A stretch of DNA of 64,000 nucleotides from Sulfurospirillum sp001602955 (GTDB lineage: Bacteria > Campylobacterota > Campylobacteria > Campylobacterales > Sulfurospirillaceae). Of this stretch, positions 49,701 to 55,853 are shown piece by piece; position 1 is the first letter of the stretch, and each line of letters opens with the position of its first letter. Below the pieces are notes generated by a model. The model saw only the letters and a list, made by a program, of their open reading frames with translations. It ran no database searches and was not told where the DNA came from. The stretch is taken from positions 252,811-316,810 of the forward strand of contig LVAC01000011.1 in NCBI GenBank assembly GCA_001602955.1. The letters are read 5' to 3'. Position numbers and translations under genes: made by a program.

Positions 49701-52420
49701 AACGTATCGCCGTCCGTTGCCGATACGTATGCCGTTCCCGCCGTTAAATCGACGTTAACGCCCGTTGTGCCGGAAACATAGCTGTAATCCGCCCAATCTT
49801 TTCCGCCTAAGCCGTTTAGCGTATCCAATCCGTCCATACCGCTTAAAGTGTCCGCACCGCTTTTTGAGCCGATAATCGTGTTGGCAAGCGCATTACCGAT
49901 CAAAGTATCGCCCGATGCCGAGTTTGAACCTACGATATTTTCGATATTGAATAATTGATCGTAGCCTTCACCCATGGCATAATTGGACGACAAATTAACA
50001 ATAACCGCCGCTGCGGAAGCACTGTAATCCACGGTGTCCCAACCGCTTCCGCCGTTGAGATAATCGTCTCCGCCGCCGCCTTTAAGCGTATCGTTACCGC
50101 CGTAAATCGTCGCCAAAGTGCTGTCGTCGTCCGTATTGCGGATATATTCGACGCTTTGATCCGCCGCAACCTCAACTTCCGCATTGCTAAGAATCGGAGC
50201 CGAATCGCCGTAAATCGTATCGTTATCGCTCCCGCCGCCCAAAACATCGTTACCCGCATAAAGAGGCGTCGCGATCACCGTATCGATCATCATATCGCCG
50301 ACGATCGTGTCCGCGCCCGAACCGCCCGTGATCGTGTCGTCATTCGCCGTCACGGCCGTTGCGCTATGATCGTATCCACCGATGAGAAGGTTGTCCGCCG
50401 TATCGCCGGAAATACTATCTTTGTATTGCGTTCCCGCAACGTTCTCGACATTCTTAATAATCGTCGTAGCACTGGTACCGCCGATATTGCCTAAAGATCC
50501 GTTCGCCGAATCGTTAAGGGTAATAATCAGCCCGTTTGAATTGTTGGAAAAATCCGCCGTATCGGTATTGTCGCCGCCGTCGATCATATAATCGTCCGTA
50601 CTGCCGATCAACCAGTCATTACCCGCACCGCCTTCAAGCCAATCTTTTCCGTCTCTACCCTCAAGCGTATCGTTACCTTCGCCGCCGCTTAATTTATTGG
50701 CGTTGGCATCACCTCGAATCGTATCGTCGTATTTGGAACCGACGACGTATTCGATGCCCGATAAATGATCGCTGATCGTGCGCGACTCTTCGCCGGTCAA
50801 AACGTCCGACGTTGCGTCGTAAACCGTTTTTCCACTTGCGGCACCCGCTTGCAAATCAACGATCACGCCCTTAGAATCGTTGGCATATGCCACTCCCGTT
50901 ACGGGATCGATGTGCCCGTCGTTGGCAAATAAAAAGTCGTCGCTGTATTTTGTCACAAACGAATAATCCGCCGTATCGATGCCGCTTCCGCCGATCAGCG
51001 TATTGACCCCCGCACCTCCGCTTAAGGTATCGTTGCCGTTACTGCCTTCTAGCGTATCGTTACCGATACTCCCGTACATCGTATCGTTCGACAATCCTCC
51101 CGTCACCGTAGAATCCAATTTGGAAGTATAAACGATGTTTTCATTCGGTGTGGTATCAAGAACAAATCCCGTCGAATGTTTGCCCGTATACGTATAATCC
51201 GATACGCTGTCGACTTCTTTGACGATAACCCCGATGTCTTTGTATGCGGTTAATTTGGTTAAATCAGGGACAATCACGTCGCCTTGTTTTTCATCCGGTA
51301 CGTTTGACATGTTAAACTCTGACGTCAAAGCAACTTGCATGAGATTATCAAAATTTAACGTTATCCCCGACGAATTAGGGTAATAGCGAATATAAAACTC
51401 TATCGTTTCACCGCCGTCGCTCAATGTTGAAGAAAAGCCCGTTCCGGCACTGAGCGTCCATCCTCCGCTGGCATTGCCCGCAGAACTAAAATCGGAATTT
51501 AAAATTTCAAAACCGCCGCTTGTCAGTCCGTTAATCGCAATACTCGTAATCGTAAAACCTATCGGCTGAGAAACGTTCAAGCGCACAAGCTTGGTGAGAT
51601 ACGTTTCGTTGACAAAAGCCGGATTATCTGCCGTAATCACGGTCGAATAAGCACTGTTGCGATAATCAAGCGTTTCGGGTTCAAACTGCGCTGCCGCCAG
51701 CTTGCTGACATTGCCGAGTGCGCTTCCCGTTCCGCCTAAAACGGTTGTCACGCTGTCGGCGGTCGACTCACTGCCCTTAATCTGATAAAATCCTACGTCA
51801 AACGATAAGGCGGCCGAAACGTCGGCAACGTTGTCTTTTGTTTTTTCTTCGGACGAGCTGTACTTGTTCGTTAAATCCTCTTTTGCCGTTTCGTTGCTCG
51901 TAAATTCGGGGAGACTTTCTTGAAGGTATTTGCCGGACTCGTCTTTTGAAGCGACGTCGTCAAGGCGTTTTGGGAGTTCCGGATCGACGTAATAGGCGTT
52001 ATAATCGTTAACGGGAGCATCTTGCGTTTTTGCTTTTTGTTCGTGTTCAATCGGTTGTTCTTGTGTCTCCAAAGAGACGTTTCCGGAAACCAAAACCGCA
52101 TCTTTCGGAGCTTGACCGACGTCCGTGATCGTATCGAGGATTTGATCTAGTGCTAAAAAAGTACCGTTAGGGAGTTTGATAACCGGAGCGTTGTTTTCAA
52201 ATGCCATCATACCCAAAGAGACGAACGTCAATTGTCCGCCGTTTGGAAGCGTTGCGATAATATCGCCGCCGACGACTTGAAATTTTGCTTTAGACAAATC
52301 GAGTGCTAAGGATAACTCGTCGCCGGGACGCAAAAAGAGATTAAGATTTTCACCTTTGGCGGGTAACGATTTTAGACTAATCGTACTTTTACTGTAGATC
52401 ACTTCCGGGGCATTAGACAT
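37754..52420 (-). CDS. Giant RTX adhesin, 4888 aa
   Basis: Secreted surface protein of 4888 residues. Residues 1 to about 105 resemble the BapA/LapA-type N-terminal domain (DIIATLPNGGQLTFVSLGMMAF; APVIKLPNGTFLALDQIL). A charged linker (about 130-205) and a beta-domain (about 240-420) follow. From about residue 440 to 3140 the chain is almost continuous glycine-aspartate RTX calcium nonapeptides (GGAGNDTLxGG type), interspersed with IENVIGS-like spacers; RTX blocks then become sparse to about 4340, replaced by a Ser/Thr-rich solenoid with repeated VETLNL/IETLNV units. The C-terminus ends LYLHVS. There are no obvious tandem Ig-like modules and no Cys-rich parts. AGGAG precedes the ATG. Predicted to fold outside the cell on calcium binding; adhesion is inferred from the class. 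Confidence 0.93.
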   Translation of the reverse strand: MSNAPEVIYSKSTISLKSLPAKGENLNLFLRPGDELSLALDLSKAKFQVVGGDIIATLPNGGQLTFVSLGMMAFENNAPVIKLPNGTFLALDQILDTITDVGQAPKDAVLVSGNVSLETQEQPIEHEQKAKTQDAPVNDYNAYYVDPELPKRLDDVASKDESGKYLQESLPEFTSNETAKEDLTNKYSSSEEKTKDNVADVSAALSFDVGFYQIKGSESTADSVTTVLGGTGSALGNVSKLAAAQFEPETLDYRNSAYSTVITADNPAFVNETYLTKLVRLNVSQPIGFTITSIAINGLTSGGFEILNSDFSSAGNASGGWTLSAGTGFSSTLSDGGETIEFYIRYYPNSSGITLNFDNLMQVALTSEFNMSNVPDEKQGDVIVPDLTKLTAYKDIGVIVKEVDSVSDYTYTGKHSTGFVLDTTPNENIVYTSKLDSTVTGGLSNDTMYGSIGNDTLEGSNGNDTLSGGAGVNTLIGGSGIDTADYSFVTKYSDDFLFANDGHIDPVTGVAYANDSKGVIVDLQAGAASGKTVYDATSDVLTGEESRTISDHLSGIEYVVGSKYDDTIRGDANANKLSGGEGNDTLEGRDGKDWLEGGAGNDWLIGSTDDYMIDGGDNTDTADFSNNSNGLIITLNDSANGSLGNIGGTSATTIIKNVENVAGTQYKDSISGDTADNLLIGGYDHSATAVTANDDTITGGSGADTIVGDMMIDTVIATPLYAGNDVLGGGSDNDTIYGDSAPILSNAEVEVAADQSVEYIRNTDDDSTLATIYGGNDTLKGGGGDDYLNGGSGWDTVDYSASAAAVIVNLSSNYAMGEGYDQLFNIENIVGSNSASGDTLIGNALANTIIGSKSGADTLSGMDGLDTLNGLGGKDWADYSYVSGTTGVNVDLTAGTAYVSATDGDTLIAIENVIGSSKADTLSGGSGNSVNTLMGGLGNDIFYGYGDGDLLDGGSGSDTADYMYAEGRIVVTLDGSNSDTLMNIENVYGASDKDTLIGNSDANILDGRADADTLSGMGGADTLIGGAGDDTLIGGAGNDTLWGGTDATHDSGIDTADYSGSSSIYADLANGTVNDGLGGIDTLAGIEVILGSGYNDVMIGSGNADTLIGNGGNDTFFASGGGDSYYGGVFGSSSDGNVKDRLSYADVYHDVIDSKTVDHIVVDLSHVGTNATILDASNAVISTDSLYAIEEIVATDGNDTLRGGAGSQQTFYGGAGDDTLSGNTDGDYLDGEGGTNLADYTAQSSNLVVNLTSAGNNVYLSGSMPTSSNSDTLANINNIATGSGADTIIGNGNDNIVRAGVGADTLSGGAGDDTLYGEAGNDTLSGGEGNDTLIGGMSTSVDSGIDTADYSATSYYGVTVDLQNGNATGATIGTDKLYGIENVLGSAQSDTLIGASGTLNTLSGLGGNDTLYGNLEGDYLDGGSGTNTADYSSETASIVANLTTGRAYFTSSSSYDALVSIQNVLSGSGNDTLIGLSGTLNTLNGNDGDDTLSGNLDGDSLIGGDGSDTLDYMTANAALTVDLGTQTLFKSASSSAKDYYSEAEVIVTGTYNDSFTLSTSTDTAAMTLDGGAGVDTLDYGTLYDAINVSLNAATYTTVTIGSSGGNDDLIRNIENIFGSKAADTILGDSLTNTLMGNEGSDTLDGGLGSDVLYGGADNDMLIGTLDGANDFYYGDAGVDTIDYSSNTNNMTLIGGTNVTDNAGSSGIGTDILTTIEVFSSGSGADTLSGGTASVTIYGNLGADTITGGTLADVLYGDNALNSHGISDGHNTLIGGAGNDTLYAGDGGDSLRGDAGNDTLYGGAGVDTLDYITNGIAITALLNTGNIYGDGSDVVDTATIEILRSGIGADTISGADTGVLSKIYSGGGSDVVNGGALAETLYGEAGNDTLRGGGGIDTLFGGEGNDTLFGALDGDVLHGDNGSGNIGTNDVLDMSDIATGTDLQIDMSAGTISVAGSSLSTFDEIEHITGGGGNDTLWGDAGANTLKGGAGNDTIYTSAGIDFIDGGTGSADTVDFSAISSTSIIVNLATLQIGNDGYGNIETIQNIENINGGGAGDTLYGDGMSNTIYGNAGADNIKGGDGNDVLYGDDVTNSHVASADTLNGEAGADTLYGSSGNDTLDGGLDDDLLDGKEGSDLFYGGGGNDTFSDSGTTGIDTVSYATSTKRVVAFVDSDGLIEVTDGTLSGSVATPTVIGSTASNVGTDTIVSGIEAYIGSSYADNFFSTTLNSTLTTRPSDTLIINGGGGNDTIYGGTNADTLSGDDNDDTISGFAGADILTGGNGWDTVSYVYDVAGVKVNLASGLNAYGQASGSATDSWGTTDTLSSFERVLGSSYADTITGNSGSDDLRGNAGDDWFVMTSGNDTIYGGETTETLGDTDTIDYFYATSSGVNVDLSTYSSVGTDFGTDLIYEIENVSGSLFADTVTGDGYANRLIGRSGNDTLIAGAGADVLYGDDNSATSIDGTETGNDSLLGEAGNDTLYGGLGDDSLWGGADNDTLYGGSGADYLNGGSGINTMQGNDGDDLFYLADATATNTVTGGNNTDTLDFSAATSSVTVDISNSTSSQTSGGGGTLRLTDAIENVTGGNSGDTITGNSLVNVISGGNGADTIYGGLGGDTIYGGAGNDRLYADTLSGSITDTSINTIYGGEGSDLIWGSLGADVIYGDDNGSYGTTSNDTIYAISGSDGSDYINGGQGVSDRVDYSAISNSYAINVTLNGSTNATVTISGGDNDTIVNIEDFIGGLGNDTIRGDNADNYLSGSGGDDTLFGGSGNDVLDDRTGINTFAGGAGNDTIIGTGNAANSWIDYSIDGINEGAYTDLSDTLAQHISNSRGNDVITAIDHMTGTNYADTFYGNANVNTIEGGAGNDRIEGYGGNDVLDGGDGEDTVRYYYENKINVTLAEGNVDTTVQIYNGSSFGASGYVDTIRNFENIEGSNSTNSTLNGDTISGNSSNNSIWGYAGNDSLYGGGGDDYIDGGSDNDTIAGGDGADVIYGGNGNDVIRANATSYTGVNTGDHDHDTVYGGSGQDFIYGAMDGDTLYGNDASTVDGSDWLRYNEYAGGVIVDLAANTARDASNAALTDTIYGFTHVLASSAYDNTVYGNTANNSVTFGSGDDVYYASNLSSNASANYGSDIVDMSSGNDALYFYIAELTSGDTINAGANTDTLYFRDAGTLSNTQFSNISNLEIIQLSSSGNNVSNLDKNDVTIIGGTGADTFNYSLSAFDAHDILDGGDGVDTLNFLSAGTLTTAMLGSISHIEKIQLYNGTNTVTVDISTISGATLLGGSGADTFNYSISNLSSADIIDGGGGVDSVVFLDAGTISDAQFANLSAIEKVQLYAGTNTFTIGANESRLSGVSLIGGTGVDTFVYTSAALADATPNASIIGASGNDVLSLSGSTPVVDANLSTFSGLSTLDLNAYTGWITLGAYATAMGLSTINATSNTNALVIDASSMSSAVTMNTGSGLDTLKGGSGADVINITAAKASIVGNGGSDTLNINAAITQNASVIASIETININADTSITGDMSTSTLSIASGKTLSMNTASITGDTMSIVNSGTVVLNATDGQTLSGVTLTGSGILKVNSDDDGSIVDLSGMNVSGYSGAITISGGDGIDTIVGTSKADTIYGGEGDDVITGGSGTDRMDGQEGSDTYVFTSSSDIASDIISDTGSSGTDMVWVNVSGDQNLSTLSVSGIEGLKFYQGGTSQTLTISKAQATLYTDFIGYASASDTLNVTGITSSLDMNSSKTYTNISKIVMTGSGSTAMTLVGAQSVSNAITGGSGADTLIAGHQTDSLYGSLGNDTYQFASAYLNSSDIVSDSSGTADILQITDSGATISDAMLTNITGVEILKLSGGSNNVSLGSEAYNGGSGLTTVDLSSGGTNTVNNSAIANLNLIGGSGTDTLNISGGIALNASTISNVEAINVTSGSSSLSGVFSGSPIITIASGASLSGSGSSMSGKTFTINGTLNATNVNAMSLASTSLNSGGLLSLVLAAGGTLDASVAGFSKDSGGALKIYGSTGSETVTIGTSSFGTNTNDTISDSSGSTDTLVVTGNGALDFTKIAGMEVVDLTNYAYSGALTTSVGTSETVKIDSAYTSINLGSSANDQLYITANTVDLSSSMLSGIESFYVASGATLIVQASEVSGKSVTGGGSVTLIVGSDSAADLSGVTLSGTKTLEFKADATFSGILGTMSSVSVNSGITATVTAETLNGKTLSIIGDGSLDITASSTAASNNFSGLTNSIGGTVTLNVTTALDLSGVTLGTVLNTVNTSEALTLSGAQANTLSAYEGSGNIVINAGTASVDLSAKNVTGYSGMFTINDGTGTQTLSGTANADTFNLDNASASVVAGNGNDTITILSTMASSPSGTIDGGGGMGDVLTIAKSGLNINASHITHVETINVNASTTMSGTLSTDSVVIADGIILSADASVVSGETISGSGTLSVTNLGGTLNADFASVDSATILHVDWSGVTGTYSGNLTHVDVLSISSGTMSVTDDIVSGHTVSGSGSLIVEVGSDTAFTWSSIADTLTTTLAFTGGTSYTQSISNVDAITLASGVSVDISGATIDSDTTSVSGSSGNESLTLKSSFLDTLTSIDLGNGSDTLSVTGTSTLDATDFGKISHVETLNLTDYTGSADLTDTSGITQLNTGLNVNTITIDYAMNINDTGGSDTLYTTSTMDLSTQTMVGIETLNVANTTTTTLDYNDLSVGGGDIATLEGSGSVAIHGTTSMDIQSLSVDALGNDQLGITGTASDDHLVLDFSQLDEISFNGNGGSDTVTLYGTNVSSLSDSTAFSNIETLDISSLGLDSGGLTISASSLYAYDSNTTSTDYLTLEVNDSSGTVNNIDLSNIASVSDGSTTTTVSSGDMWALTSVGDYTITTTDSSILYLHVS

Positions 52421-52459
52421 ATCAAATCTCCTGCAAAACGTCTCTTACGAAGCAAATAG

Positions 52460-52597
52460 ACTTCTTACAAAACACGTTTTGCAAGAAGTAAAAGCACTCA
52501 AGGCGCACGGACACTCTGCCAAAGAGAGCCTCGTATTAACATGGTCTTTGAAGCCGTGCTTCAAAGACGTGTCAAAATTCTTGCCGTTTTGCAAGAA
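52460..52597 (+). repeat. Dispersed structured intergenic repeat, copy 4
   Basis: Plus-strand orientation: CTTACAAAA/TTTTGCAAG inverted repeat, a segment matching copy 1 (AAAAGCACTCAAGGCGCACGG), TATTAACATGG, hairpin arms TCTTTGAAGC and GCTTCAAAGA around CGT, then CGTGTCAAAATTCTTGC. It is the most diverged copy and lies antisense within the leader region of the giant adhesin gene (52421-52730). Apart from the terminator and a -10 box described separately, nothing else is seen in that gap. Confidence 0.78.
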
Positions 52598-52623
52598 CGC
52601 CATCAAACACGTATAATGAATCT

Positions 52624-52629
52624 ATTATA
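52624..52629 (-). promoter_or_regulatory. Candidate -10 box of the giant adhesin gene
   Basis: TATAAT on the minus strand about 200 bases before the adhesin ATG; no good -35 hexamer at normal spacing. If used, the leader would contain repeat copy 4. Confidence 0.35.
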
Positions 52630-52668
52630 GTCACATATTTGTAATCTTATGCTTAAAGGAGGGTTTTC

Positions 52669-52706
52669 GCATTAAAAGGGAGATTTAAAGTCTTCCTTTT
52701 AATGCG
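52669..52706 (-). terminator. Strong hairpin after the Cache-like sensor gene
   Basis: Sixteen-base arms CGCATTAAAAGG(A/G)AGA and their complement with one mismatch and a 7-base loop, 25 bases after the sensor stop. It separates the motor-TolC-sensor transcript from the adhesin gene. The TTTT inside the stem and AAAA after it are compatible with intrinsic termination in either direction. Confidence 0.65.
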
Positions 52707-52730
52707 ATTTTAAAGGTGTAAAACGCTTAT

Positions 52731-53696
52731 TTAAATCATTAAAACGAGCAACGCAACGACTAACCCCAATGCCGCCGTCGTTAAGCCCGTAGAAATTTTT
52801 TTCGTCATTTTCGGAAGGCTATTTTCTTTTTGCGTATTTTCACCGATAATAAAGAGACCGACGCGTTTATTGTCGGCATTCAAAATCGGTTTGGCGAGAA
52901 TAAAATAGTCGTCTTTAATGATGTATTTACCGGCGATGAGCTGTTCGAAATCAATACCGGATAACTGCTCGAGAAAATCGGCGTCGACATGTGATTGTAC
53001 GCTAATCTCAAAGTTGCCTACTTTTTGGTATTTAAACTCCTGCAATTTTTTCATATCCATCAAATCGCGTTCCATAAGGACTTGAAAAATCTTACCGCTA
53101 CTTTTATAAACGTCAAACAGAAAATCCAATGATTTCTTCACTTCCAAAACACCGTTTTGAAGAGGATAAAGAGCATGGAGGAAAACCTGCCCGTCTTGGT
53201 ATTCGATGCCGCTGAAAGGCTGATTATTGGCCAAGACTTTCTGAAGTCCGAGCGAATCGTAAGGTTGCGCATTTAAAACCGGCGTGCGCGATGAAGAGCT
53301 GATTTTAACCGCTTCTTTGGAGTAGAGCTCCAAAACAATGCCGTTTTGATCGATCTTTTTAAGGCTTCCGCTCATCGCGTTGAGCTTTGCGGCAATCGCG
53401 TTCGGATCACCTTGGGCATTAATTGCGGCTACAAAATCGGGATTGGCTAAAAGCATATCACCGACAATCTCTAGATTCAACATTGTATCGGCAATTTTCA
53501 TATCCAATTCGTGGAAGTAACTGCTATTGGTTGCCTCGTATAAATTTTTCGTCGCCCTATTCGTCATCGAATTTAAATAATAAAGCGTGCCGATAATGCC
53601 TAATACCGAAAGCGTAATGAGCGTACTAAACCACAACGCTTTTCGCTTCTTCAACCGTTCCATAAAGGCCTGAAATTTCAAGATCATTCCAAACAT
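52731..53696 (-). CDS. Membrane-anchored Cache-like sensor without output domain
   Basis: 321 aa. A membrane helix (about residues 21-41) is followed by a periplasmic double-Cache-like region (about 45-290; segments LYEATNSSYFHELDMKIADTMLN, GIVLELYSKEAVKISSSSRTPVLN, IIKDDYFILAKPILNADNKRVGLFIIGE) and a second helix that ends at the last residue (about 300-321). No HAMP, kinase, GGDEF or chemotaxis signalling domain follows, and the stop is followed by a strong hairpin, so it is not a simple truncation within this window. It lies between the motor/TolC genes and the adhesin gene. It could sense periplasmic or surface conditions and act through a membrane partner. Function unknown. Confidence 0.75.
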   Translation of the reverse strand: MFGMILKFQAFMERLKKRKALWFSTLITLSVLGIIGTLYYLNSMTNRATKNLYEATNSSYFHELDMKIADTMLNLEIVGDMLLANPDFVAAINAQGDPNAIAAKLNAMSGSLKKIDQNGIVLELYSKEAVKISSSSRTPVLNAQPYDSLGLQKVLANNQPFSGIEYQDGQVFLHALYPLQNGVLEVKKSLDFLFDVYKSSGKIFQVLMERDLMDMKKLQEFKYQKVGNFEISVQSHVDADFLEQLSGIDFEQLIAGKYIIKDDYFILAKPILNADNKRVGLFIIGENTQKENSLPKMTKKISTGLTTAALGLVVALLVLMI

Positions 53697-53778
53697 GATT
53701 TACCTACCTTCTATCGCTTGTTAAATTATCGTTTACACACGATGCATTTTTTGATGGTCGTGGGAGAAAAAACCGCAT

Positions 53779-55563
53779 TTAGACGCTCTTTTCTGCCGTC
53801 TTTAACATCGTTTCCAATGCTCTAAATACCGCCGCAATCGGCACGCTCCAATCACCCGAAACCGTTTGCCTAAATACTTTAACGCTTTGATACCACGGCG
53901 TCGTATCGCCCTCTTGCATCCATCGCCAATCGGCAGGTTTAGGCGTCAAGACCCAAACGGGTATGTTTAAAGCTCCGCACAAATGAGCCACCGCTGTATC
54001 CGTCGTAATTACAAGGTCCAAATGCATCATCACTTTCGCCGTTTCGTAAAAATCGCTTAAAACAGGGGAAATATCGACAATCGTATCACTTAATCCTTCC
54101 CCGGCAATATCCTTTGCCTCATCGCCTACATGTAAAGAAATCCACTGTATCCCTTCCAACCCAAACCACGAGCGATACGCGTTCAAACCGATATGTTTGT
54201 TTTTAAAATCCTTATTGGTCGGACTGGAACTCCAAACAATGCCGATTTTCATACGATCGGGGCTTAACGCCACGTCGATTTTGGATTTGGGCACAAAAAG
54301 ATACGGAAATTCTTGAGGAATCGTTTCCAAGGTCGTCGCAAAACGTTGTGCCGAACACAATAGCGGCAGATAAAAATCATGCGCCGGAATGGAAGAAGAC
54401 TCTTCGTCGATCACTTCAAGGCGCGCATCCGCCGTTTGAAAGAGCCGCACCAGATCCGGACGCGTCCTGACGATCACATGAGCGCCTGCTTCCAAGAATT
54501 TCTGAGCATACCGAATAAACATGATATTATCGCCGAATCCTTGTTCGTTTTGCAAGACGATCGTCTTGTCTTTTAAAGGTTCGCCTTTCCATAACGGTGT
54601 CTTGTACGCATGGGTTTTTGCCAAAAGCTCTTTCATCGCCAAACGGTATTCGTAGCGTCTCCAGCCCTCTTCGTAGTCGCCTTTGACCAAAGCAAGCAAC
54701 GCCGTATCGAAATTTGCGTTGATGTGGTTCGGTTCCATCTGCAACGCTTTTCGATAATACGGTTCGGCTTTATCGTACATTTTTTGCTCTTTAAATAAAG
54801 CCCCGACGTTGCTGTAGGCATCCGCATACGAGGGATTGAGTTTTATGGAACGGCTTAAGGCCTCAAATGCCTGCTCAAAAGCACCCGTTTGACGGAGTAA
54901 ATTGCCCAAGTTATTATAGACGGCAGAATCGTTTGGATGGAGTTCGATGACCTTTTGATATGCCGCCAAAGCTTTTTCGTTGAACCCCAACTCTTTATAA
55001 GCAATGCCCAGATTATTCAGAGCTTGCGTTTTTTGGGGTGCTAACGAAACGGCTTTTTCATAATAAGGCAGGGCTTTATCAAACTGTTTGAGTAATGCAT
55101 AAACATTACCCAAAGCGACATGAACGTCGTATTGATCGGGGAAACGTCGTAAGAGCTCTTCGCCTAAGCCTAAAGCGTGTCGGATACGATTAGCATGGGA
55201 ATAAAGCTCCATCAATTTTAACGCGTCTGCAAGTTTGACATGTAAGCGTAAAGCTTTTTCTAAATAAACGACGGCTTGGTCGGTATTGCCTTGCAGGGCG
55301 TAAATAGCACCCAAATTCGAATAAAAAGAGCCGTGCGACGCATCGAGCGTAATACCTTGCAAAAAGGTCTTTTTGGCTTCTTGCAAACGCCCCAAGCGTT
55401 TATACGTCACGCCCAAATTGTTATACAAACGTCTCATGAGCGAAGCGTTCGGAGCAAAACATTGTGCTTTCGTATAACACGCAAGTGCTGATTCAAGTTG
55501 GTTATCGCGTAAAAAAAGATCGCCCGATTCAATGAGAAAAAGGCTCGCATTTTCAGTTGGCAC
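53779..55563 (-). CDS. TPR protein with C-terminal glycosyltransferase-like domain
   Basis: 594 aa. Residues about 5-300 hold eight to nine tetratricopeptide repeats (for example AYQKVIELHPNDSAVYNNLGNLLRQTGAFEQAFEALSRSI). Residues about 320-590 resemble a GT-B glycosyltransferase of the GT9 type: LQNEQGFGDNIMFIRYAQKFLEAGAHVIVRTRP, IGIVWSSSPTN, ISLHVGDEAKDI and LDLVITTDTAVAHLCGALNIPVWVL. It starts at a GTG overlapping the end of the small periplasmic gene, with AAGGAG 5 bases upstream. TPR-glycosyltransferases glycosylate proteins in other systems; here a likely acceptor is the Ser/Thr-rich adhesin. That link is inferred from position. Confidence 0.85.
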   Translation of the reverse strand: MPTENASLFLIESGDLFLRDNQLESALACYTKAQCFAPNASLMRRLYNNLGVTYKRLGRLQEAKKTFLQGITLDASHGSFYSNLGAIYALQGNTDQAVVYLEKALRLHVKLADALKLMELYSHANRIRHALGLGEELLRRFPDQYDVHVALGNVYALLKQFDKALPYYEKAVSLAPQKTQALNNLGIAYKELGFNEKALAAYQKVIELHPNDSAVYNNLGNLLRQTGAFEQAFEALSRSIKLNPSYADAYSNVGALFKEQKMYDKAEPYYRKALQMEPNHINANFDTALLALVKGDYEEGWRRYEYRLAMKELLAKTHAYKTPLWKGEPLKDKTIVLQNEQGFGDNIMFIRYAQKFLEAGAHVIVRTRPDLVRLFQTADARLEVIDEESSSIPAHDFYLPLLCSAQRFATTLETIPQEFPYLFVPKSKIDVALSPDRMKIGIVWSSSPTNKDFKNKHIGLNAYRSWFGLEGIQWISLHVGDEAKDIAGEGLSDTIVDISPVLSDFYETAKVMMHLDLVITTDTAVAHLCGALNIPVWVLTPKPADWRWMQEGDTTPWYQSVKVFRQTVSGDWSVPIAAVFRALETMLKTAEKSV

Positions 55564-55828
55564 TCTTCTCCTTTTTTGTATCGTTAATCGTTTTAAACGT
55601 ATCGATCGTACCGTCTTCTTTTTTATAAATTTTTTTATCTTTGAGCGTATTTTGGTTTTTTCCCTGCTCTTCGTTTTTTTGCATCAGATGTTTTTCATAG
55701 TACTCTTTACCCTGAAACAACACCTTTTTTTTAATATCGTCTTCTTCTTGCTTTGCCAGGACGTTCATCTCTGAAGAAGCAAACGCCGCGATTCCTAAAA
55801 ACAGTGCAAACGTTACGATCCGTTTCAT
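55553..55828 (-). CDS. Small exported protein of the adhesin locus
   Basis: 91 aa, starting at the ATG at 55828 (GGGAG upstream; the 15 codons before it belong to the TolC gene's tail region). Residues 1 to about 18 form a signal peptide (MKRIVTFALFLGIAAFASS). The mature part is short, highly charged and lysine-rich (KKKVLFQGKEYYEKHLMQKNEEQGKNQNT) with no recognised domain. It sits between the TolC-type and TPR-glycosyltransferase genes and overlaps the latter by 11 bases. Possibly a periplasmic accessory of the secretion machine; no homologue known to me. Confidence 0.65.
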   Translation of the reverse strand: MKRIVTFALFLGIAAFASSEMNVLAKQEEDDIKKKVLFQGKEYYEKHLMQKNEEQGKNQNTLKDKKIYKKEDGTIDTFKTINDTKKEKSAN

Positions 55829-55853
55829 AGACGTACTCCCTTGAGGATATAGA

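Noticed and set aside
38574..50775. Many ORFs on the plus strand opposite the giant adhesin (for example 306 aa at 38574-39494)
   Set aside because: They mirror the repetitive codon use of the RTX gene, have Ser/Thr/Pro- or Arg-rich low-complexity products, no ribosome sites, and no family resemblance.
38000..51100. Short DNA repeats (ATCGTATCG-like units) that could suggest a CRISPR or satellite array
   Set aside because: Spacing follows the 27-base RTX nonapeptide codon pattern within one open frame; the repetition comes from the protein code.
52731..53696. Truncated chemoreceptor or diguanylate cyclase
   Set aside because: The next 60 bases hold a strong terminator hairpin and no remnant of HAMP, MCP or GGDEF sequence in any frame, so it is called as a complete sensor-only gene.
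34380..55563. LapD/LapG-type c-di-GMP control of the adhesin
   Set aside because: No GGDEF/EAL protein or transglutaminase-like periplasmic LapG protease is encoded in the locus; the transglutaminase-like proteins nearby have no signal peptide and belong to the ATP-grasp cluster.
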